46,154 nt of DNA. It comes from Bacteroidales bacterium (lineage in GTDB: Bacteria > Bacteroidota > Bacteroidia > Bacteroidales > F082). The stretch spans positions 1 through 46,154 of the forward strand of contig JAFUAA010000019.1 in assembly GCA_017460915.1 (NCBI GenBank), written 5' to 3'. Below the pieces are notes generated by a model. It had not been told where the DNA came from. It made no database searches and saw only the letters and a list, made by a program, of their open reading frames with translations. Of the stretch, positions 41,608 through 46,154 are shown piece after piece. The translations under genes were made by a program, and so were the position numbers. How positions within the stretch are numbered: position 1 is the first letter of the stretch; the number at the start of each line of letters is the position of its first letter.

Positions 41608-42833
41608 AGGATGTTTTTCAGTTCGTTGATGCAGATGCCACCCGCCTCCTGGTTCTGCTGTAGGCTCAGAGCTTTCATGTTCACGTCAAACAAATCAGCC
41701 TGAGCATCCTCCCATTGCCAACGCTTGCGTTGCTCGCAGCCCTGAAGCTTGATTTCCTGCATCCCGTTGATGAGTTGGAGCACTATGTTGCGACTGACAG
41801 CCTGCTTCTCGAAATATTGGTAGTCGAGCAACCGCCGACGTTTCAGGAACAGCAGTACCCAAAGGCCGTAAACGATGCTTCCGGCAAGAAACACAAGGAA
41901 AATGTTCAGGTTATATACCAGCAGCACCACGCCAAATACGATGAAGCTAAACACCGAAAACACCACATTCAGCGTCTGCACCGTCAGGAAACGCTCGATG
42001 CGCCCATGGTCTTCAATGCGTTGGAGCAGGTCGCCCACCAGCTTGGTGTCGAAGAACTTCATGGGCAGCTTCATCAGTTTGATGAAGAAATCAGAAACCA
42101 AAGAGATGTTGATGCGTGTGCCGATGTGAAGCAGAATCCTTCGTCGGATGAAGTCGATGGCCGTGCGGCTCAGCAACAGCATGAGTTGGGCAATAAGCAC
42201 CGTCCACACAAAACCAATGTCCTTGTTGCCTATGCCCGTATCGACCATGGCCTGCGTAAGGAAGGGAAAGACCAGCTGAAGCAAACTGCCAAGCAGCAAT
42301 CCAAGGATGAGTTGTGTGAAATAACGCTTGTATTTCACAAAGTAACCCGAAAGAAAATTCAGTTTGTTGCTCTCTATCGATATCTCTCCCTCGTTTTCAT
42401 AAAAGAGTCGGGTCGGCTCCATCAGCAGAGCCACGCCTTTGTCCTCTCCCTTTGTGCTGGTGCTAATCCAGTGATTGCAGAACGCTTCACGAGTATAGGT
42501 AATCAACCCTTTCCCAGGGTCGGCCACAAACACCTTCTTTCTCCGTATCTTGTAAACCACCACGAAATGGTTCTGGTTCCAATGGACGATGCAGGGTAAA
42601 GGTGCTTTTTCTTTCAAGTCTTCATAGGTAAGTTTGCCACCTACTGTCCGTATCCCTATCTTCTCCGCCGCCCGGCTGATGCCTAACAGCGACACTCCCT
42701 CACGTCCGATAAAAGTTTCCTCACGTAGTGTGTCAAGCGAATAATGCCGTCCGTAATACTCAGCCACCATCTTCAGGCAAGCCGGGCCACAGTTCATAGC
42801 ATCGGGTTGTTGGACAAAAGTGAAGCGTTTCAC
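41604..42833 (-). CDS. C39-type peptide exporter, N-terminal part (peptidase and TM domain)
   Basis: 409 residues. The N-terminal C39 peptidase domain (about 1-130) has the catalytic Cys in DAMNCGPACL, the His in HWNQNHFVVVY and the Asp in VADPGKG, so it can cut double-glycine-type leaders during export. Hydrophobic segments of the ABC transmembrane domain follow (about 165-400). The frame ends at GGICINELKNIL just before the last membrane helices; the rest is in the 41607 frame. It begins 4 nt after the barrel gene. Confidence 0.82.
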   Translation of the reverse strand: MKRFTFVQQPDAMNCGPACLKMVAEYYGRHYSLDTLREETFIGREGVSLLGISRAAEKIGIRTVGGKLTYEDLKEKAPLPCIVHWNQNHFVVVYKIRRKKVFVADPGKGLITYTREAFCNHWISTSTKGEDKGVALLMEPTRLFYENEGEISIESNKLNFLSGYFVKYKRYFTQLILGLLLGSLLQLVFPFLTQAMVDTGIGNKDIGFVWTVLIAQLMLLLSRTAIDFIRRRILLHIGTRINISLVSDFFIKLMKLPMKFFDTKLVGDLLQRIEDHGRIERFLTVQTLNVVFSVFSFIVFGVVLLVYNLNIFLVFLAGSIVYGLWVLLFLKRRRLLDYQYFEKQAVSRNIVLQLINGMQEIKLQGCEQRKRWQWEDAQADLFDVNMKALSLQQNQEAGGICINELKNIL

Positions 42834-42837
42834 CTTG

Positions 42838-44844
42838 TTAATTTTGCCTTTCCAATCTTCCCCTTTCTTCGTCGCCTACCGTGCGCGAGCGGAAGAACTT
42901 CTTCGATTTTCCGAACTTGTAGCTTGCTGAGAGCGTAACGCCTCTAATGTCAGAGTAAAAATAGGTGTAGCGCTCGCCCCTCAGAAGGCTTTGTTGCTTT
43001 GCAGCGTTGGTGCCGAGGATGTCGTTGAAGCTTAAGGTGATGTCAAGCGCGTTGTTGAGTAGCTTCTTGTTGACCTGAGCATAGATCATGTAGGAGTCTT
43101 TGTTGACCACAGTGCCGCTTGAGTGGGTGGACGAAACTTGGAAGTTGAGGCTGATTCTCCATTGCTTGGGCAGCGAGAACGTGTTGACGACCATCCCTGT
43201 GAGTTGGGGTTTGTCGTTGATAATGGTGATGCCTTCGGACTCGAAGGTGTAGCATCGTTGCGAATAGGCTGCTTCAACATATAGGAACCACCAGGAAGTA
43301 GGATTGAGGTTGGCGTATGTGGATGCGAAAAAACTATTGGTAGGGTTGCCGTTGTACCACCGACCTTCAAGAATGTTGGGATTTTCGCTTCCCGATTGGA
43401 TCTCTTGCATGATGGGTTTGATGATGCGGTTGTAATAGAAACTGAAGCCGATGCTGTGTGGTAGATTCACTGACAGGGAGATATTGTGCGTGAACGAGTT
43501 GGTTAGGTTGGGATTTCCATGGTTGTTGGAAAGCGAGTCGATAGAGAGTGTGGGGTCGAGGGCGGAGAAAGAGGGCCGTGCTACAGTCTTAGAATAGGAT
43601 ACCCTGATGCTGTAAGAAGGCGCAGGCTTGAATAACAGGTTCACTCGCGGATAGAGGCCTATCTCGGTGAAGTCGAACTTCGGCTTTCCGTTCTCGCTGT
43701 TCGATCGGTGCATACGCTCTGCACGCAGTCCGGCCATGAGCGACCATTTTTCCGACAATGTCAGAAAAGCCTCGGCATAGCCTGCGAGGTTGCGTTCGTC
43801 GGTGCTGTAGGTGTTCGCGTAGTCCATCGAACCGCTGATTTTTGTCTCCTGATTGCCCAAAATTGCAGAGTATCTTGAGCCTGCATTGAGCGTCAGATTG
43901 TTGCCGATGGGAAGGGTGTAGTCGATTTTTCCAATATAGACATCGTTGATGCCGTTGTTTCGGTTGGAGTTCAGCACATAGTCAAGGTAGCTTGCACCGA
44001 CAGGAGCGTTCCTGAACGTGTCGCAACCGTCGAAGTCGGCGTGGGTGTAGTCGAAAGTGGCACTTAGTTTCTGGCCTTTTGTGTCGATATTCCAGTTGTA
44101 GTACAGGGTGCTTACGTAATCGTTGCCTTTCCCTTGCGAACCGCTCAAGACGTTGAAGTCGTATGTGTTGGGAGTTTCATTGCTCACCAGCTTGTCAATA
44201 GAGCCGTTAGAGGCCGAGAAATAGGCATTGCCTTGCCATCCCACGACGTGGTTCTTGGCTATGGCGTACTCGAGTCCGGAACGTACGTTGTGGGTGTTGC
44301 TGTGTGTGTAGTCTTCAAGATAATCGAAATTGATAAGGTATCCATCGGCACCGTAATAGTGGTTGTGCTGTTTGGGATGACTTCTTGAATCGATGAACTG
44401 GTAGTATAGGTTCGCGGAGAGTTTGTTTTTTTGGAGGTTGATGTCGGCGAAGGCTTGCCCACTCCAATCTCTCCTCCTTGACAGTCTTCCACCGACCCTG
44501 ACGTTGTAGAAGTCATTGCGCCTGATGGTGGTAATCCTGATGACCGAGTTGGCATCGGCTTCATATTTTGCGGATGGCATGTCGATGACATCGACCGACT
44601 TGATGAATTGAGGGTCGAGGCTTTCCACTTCCGCAAAGGAATGCACCCTATGATTGTTGATATAAATGATAGGGGTGCCTCTGCCCAACACGGAAATGTC
44701 GCCGAGCGGGCTCACCAGCACACCAGGTGTCAGCCTCAACATTTCAAGGCCGTCTGACGTGTTGGCTAATAGCGAGTTCTCAACACTGACTACAATGCGG
44801 TCGGGGAGGCTGGTGATGGTGGGTTTTTGCGCTATGATGCTCAC
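42838..44844 (-). CDS. Outer-membrane barrel (TonB-receptor-like) protein, C-terminal part
   Basis: About 665 residues in this frame: a plug-like domain (DGLEMLRLTPGVLVSPLGDISVLGRGTPIIYINNHRV) and a long barrel with many amphipathic strands ending near SYKFGKSKKFFRSR. It belongs to the outer-membrane barrel family with a carboxypeptidase-regulatory N-terminus. That N-terminus is in another frame (44780-45172); removing one base from the four-base run at 44848-44851 joins them as LKEVSIIAQKP. The first nominal codon (GTG) is therefore not a real start. Ligand unknown; the operon suggests peptide uptake or export. Confidence 0.78.
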   Translation of the reverse strand: MSIIAQKPTITSLPDRIVVSVENSLLANTSDGLEMLRLTPGVLVSPLGDISVLGRGTPIIYINNHRVHSFAEVESLDPQFIKSVDVIDMPSAKYEADANSVIRITTIRRNDFYNVRVGGRLSRRRDWSGQAFADINLQKNKLSANLYYQFIDSRSHPKQHNHYYGADGYLINFDYLEDYTHSNTHNVRSGLEYAIAKNHVVGWQGNAYFSASNGSIDKLVSNETPNTYDFNVLSGSQGKGNDYVSTLYYNWNIDTKGQKLSATFDYTHADFDGCDTFRNAPVGASYLDYVLNSNRNNGINDVYIGKIDYTLPIGNNLTLNAGSRYSAILGNQETKISGSMDYANTYSTDERNLAGYAEAFLTLSEKWSLMAGLRAERMHRSNSENGKPKFDFTEIGLYPRVNLLFKPAPSYSIRVSYSKTVARPSFSALDPTLSIDSLSNNHGNPNLTNSFTHNISLSVNLPHSIGFSFYYNRIIKPIMQEIQSGSENPNILEGRWYNGNPTNSFFASTYANLNPTSWWFLYVEAAYSQRCYTFESEGITIINDKPQLTGMVVNTFSLPKQWRISLNFQVSSTHSSGTVVNKDSYMIYAQVNKKLLNNALDITLSFNDILGTNAAKQQSLLRGERYTYFYSDIRGVTLSASYKFGKSKKFFRSRTVGDEERGRLERQN

Positions 44845-45172
44845 CTCTTTTCAGCATGGCCTCCCCTTTTTCCATGACAAGGTCGCCCAAGTAGCCTTTG
44901 GGATAGTTTATCCATCGTGTTTCATATCCCACAAAACTCACTTTCAGCAGTTCGCCCGGGCTCTTGATTTGGAAACAGCCCGTCGTGTCGCTCATCATGC
45001 CTTCCACCATTGCGGTGTCGGGCAGACTGTAGGCTACCACCGTCGCAAACGGCAGTGACTTGCCTGTCTCATCGATGATACGGCCACTGATGCTTTGTCC
45101 GTGTACGGCCAGCGACAGAATAGACCCTGTCGCTAGCAATATCATTTTTAGGAATAAATTATTGCCTTTCAT
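44780..45172 (-). CDS. Outer-membrane barrel protein, N-terminal part (signal and CarboxypepD_reg-like domain)
   Basis: Signal peptide (ending LAVHGQS), then a beta-sandwich of the CarboxypepD_reg-like type (ISGRIIDETGKSLPFATVVAYS ... LLKVSFVGYETR) to about residue 108. After EAMLK the frame runs into junk (RGEHHSAKTHHH), owing to the extra base at 44848-44851. The start overlaps the radical-SAM stop by 14 nt, so the genes are coupled. Confidence 0.78.
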   Translation of the reverse strand: MKGNNLFLKMILLATGSILSLAVHGQSISGRIIDETGKSLPFATVVAYSLPDTAMVEGMMSDTTGCFQIKSPGELLKVSFVGYETRWINYPKGYLGDLVMEKGEAMLKRGEHHSAKTHHHQPPRPHCSQC

Positions 45173-45932
45173 GTCTTTTTTCGTTTTTCTTGGTTTCGTA
45201 GTGTATTTCGAGATTGCGTTCGAGATCGTTTTTCAAGGGAGGGCACAGGTCAGTGGCGAGGCCGTCCTTGTCGCGGCGCAGGCGACGTATGGTGCAGCCG
45301 CCATCGCAGACGGGCATCAACATGCATTGGCGGCATTCTGGGTCGTCGTACATGCTGCTTCCCACCATATAGTCGGCCAAAAGCGGCTCATTGAGGGTCG
45401 TTATTCCCATGACGGTTCCGATGGCGCGTTGTTTGTCGCCTACATCCACCCAGCATTTGTAAAGCTCGCCTTCGGCACCGACCACATAGGAATTAATGGC
45501 CGTGGCACAGCAACCACCTTTCTTTAGTTTTGGGTAAAACCCTGACATATAGACACCTTTGTTGTACATATCATAGAAGAAGTCGCTTACCTTTTGGCGG
45601 TCGAGCAGCACGCAATTTTGCCGGTAGTCAGTGATGAAACCTGGATAAGGGTTGATGTTAGGGTAGCGTTGGCGAAGGATGGCGATGTCGGCACAAACCT
45701 TCTCGAACTCGCCGATGTTGCCAGGGCTGACGTGGATGCGCAGGTTGACTTGGGTTTCAGGAAAGGCGGCAGCAAAAGCCTCCATGTTGCGCACTATGGT
45801 GTCATAGGTGCCGATATCGGGCTTGTGGTAAAGCCTCAAGCGATTGTGTACATCGCGTGTGCCGTCGAGGGTGAACTGCACGTCGCGCACGGGGTGTTGC
45901 CTGCCTGTACTTTCCTTTAATTCTATTGGCAC
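45159..45932 (-). CDS. Radical SAM/SPASM protein, C-terminal half only
   Basis: The nominal start is GTG 45932. The 257 residues hold the second half of a radical-SAM barrel (VRDVQFTLDGTRDVHNRLR, TQVNLRIHVSPGNI) and a SPASM domain with its cysteines (KGGCCATAINSY, ELYKCW, DPECRQCMLMPVCDGGC, DLCPPL), as in peptide-maturing SPASM enzymes. The N-terminal part with the CxxxCxxC motif that holds the radical-generating cluster is absent; a promoter and a 31-residue frame stand there instead. The fragment cannot be a complete enzyme. It is tied by overlap to the downstream barrel gene. Confidence 0.8.
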   Translation of the reverse strand: MPIELKESTGRQHPVRDVQFTLDGTRDVHNRLRLYHKPDIGTYDTIVRNMEAFAAAFPETQVNLRIHVSPGNIGEFEKVCADIAILRQRYPNINPYPGFITDYRQNCVLLDRQKVSDFFYDMYNKGVYMSGFYPKLKKGGCCATAINSYVVGAEGELYKCWVDVGDKQRAIGTVMGITTLNEPLLADYMVGSSMYDDPECRQCMLMPVCDGGCTIRRLRRDKDGLATDLCPPLKNDLERNLEIHYETKKNEKRHERQ

Positions 45933-45948
45933 AGGACGTCCATCTTTC

Positions 45949-46044
45949 TCATTTCCTTTTCCTACCTACTGTACTATTTGCATAGCAGACCGCTCCCGAA
46001 AGGATCAAGCAGAGCATCAGAATCATTTGTTTTAATTCAATCAT
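45949..46044 (-). CDS. 31-residue hydrophobic peptide at the head of the operon
   Basis: From ATG 46044 it encodes an N-terminal hydrophobic stretch (MILMLCLILSGAVCYA) that looks like a signal or membrane peptide, then STVGRKRK. It is the first frame after the operon promoter and is followed 16 nt later by the radical-SAM fragment. Its start lies in a 17-bp tandem repeat. It may be a real small protein, a regulator, or the left-over start of a deleted gene; family not recognised. Confidence 0.4.
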   Translation of the reverse strand: MIELKQMILMLCLILSGAVCYANSTVGRKRK

Positions 46045-46075
46045 AGTTTTGTGATTTTCATAGTTTTGTGATTTT
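46042..46075. repeat. 17-bp tandem duplication at the operon head
   Basis: CATAGTTTTGTGATTTT occurs twice without a gap (46042-46058, 46059-46075). Each copy supplies an ATG on the reverse strand; the upstream one opens a six-codon frame (MKITKL, then TGA overlapping the start of the 31-residue frame). Confidence 0.85.
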
Positions 46076-46109
46076 AGGGTTTGTATTTTTCGCTTAAGCT
46101 TTTCGACGG

Positions 46110-46117
46110 CAAAAGTA
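46110..46117 (-). promoter_or_regulatory. TACTTTTG promoter box for the exporter operon
   Basis: The reverse strand reads TACTTTTG, with a TTTTG about 23 nt further upstream (near 46141) as a possible -33 element. It lies 65 nt before the 31-residue frame. Confidence 0.5.
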
Positions 46118-46154
46118 GACTATTAAAAAATCACAGCGCACAAAACCATGCTGG

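Overview
The window looks like a chromosome segment from a member of the Bacteroidales. The reasons are the repeated TAnnTTTG promoter boxes (often with a TTG about 17-20 nt upstream), A-rich leaders without Shine-Dalgarno sites, a type IX secretion (T9SS) sorting tail on a subtilase, BACON-domain and fimbrillin-like lipoproteins, and a conserved Bacteroidales housekeeping order. A functional T9SS argues somewhat against Bacteroides itself. Species cannot be named from this sequence.

Layout. 1-4.6 kb: tail of a probable transposase, a DUF4160/DUF2442 pair, a broken T9SS subtilase, then rbfA and an FtsX-type permease. 4.5-11.3 kb: a large TolB-propeller/barrel protein, an MBL-fold hydrolase with a TPR protein, and ornithine aminotransferase. 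11.4-14.7 kb: a reverse-strand operon lnt-dus-DIP1984. 14.7-18.8 kb: a compact operon of HPr-kinase-like protein, S24/S26-type peptidase, PqqD-like protein and NTP_transf_5 nucleotidyltransferase, followed by a separately promoted 42-residue peptide and a fimbrillin-like lipoprotein. I read this as a candidate peptide-modification (RiPP-like) system and the most interesting locus here. 19-26 kb: an odd tRNA-Phe-like gene, then an envelope block (outer-membrane protein, TPR protein, LptC, CorC-like protein, PpiD/SurA-like isomerase). 26-33 kb: a six-repeat BACON lipoprotein, C69 dipeptidase, an unknown membrane protein, hemW and aquaporin. 33-39.6 kb: a TolC-MacA-MacB(ATPase)-MacB(permease) efflux operon ending in its own LytS/LytTR two-component pair. 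39.7 kb: tRNA-Lys(CUU). 40-46 kb: a reverse-strand peptide maturation/export operon (radical-SAM/SPASM fragment, outer-membrane barrel protein, C39-peptidase ABC exporter, very short HlyD-like adaptor) in which several genes are broken.

Two sequence-scale signals cut across the genes. Short palindromic repeats sit in frame inside dus (two copies) and hemW (one copy), adding roughly 10-35 residues each, and a related hairpin ends the tRNA-like gene. Single-base lesions interrupt the subtilase, the outer-membrane barrel gene and the C39 exporter; three of the four damaged genes lie in the 40-46 kb operon. That points to decay of that operon, although read or assembly errors cannot be excluded from sequence alone.
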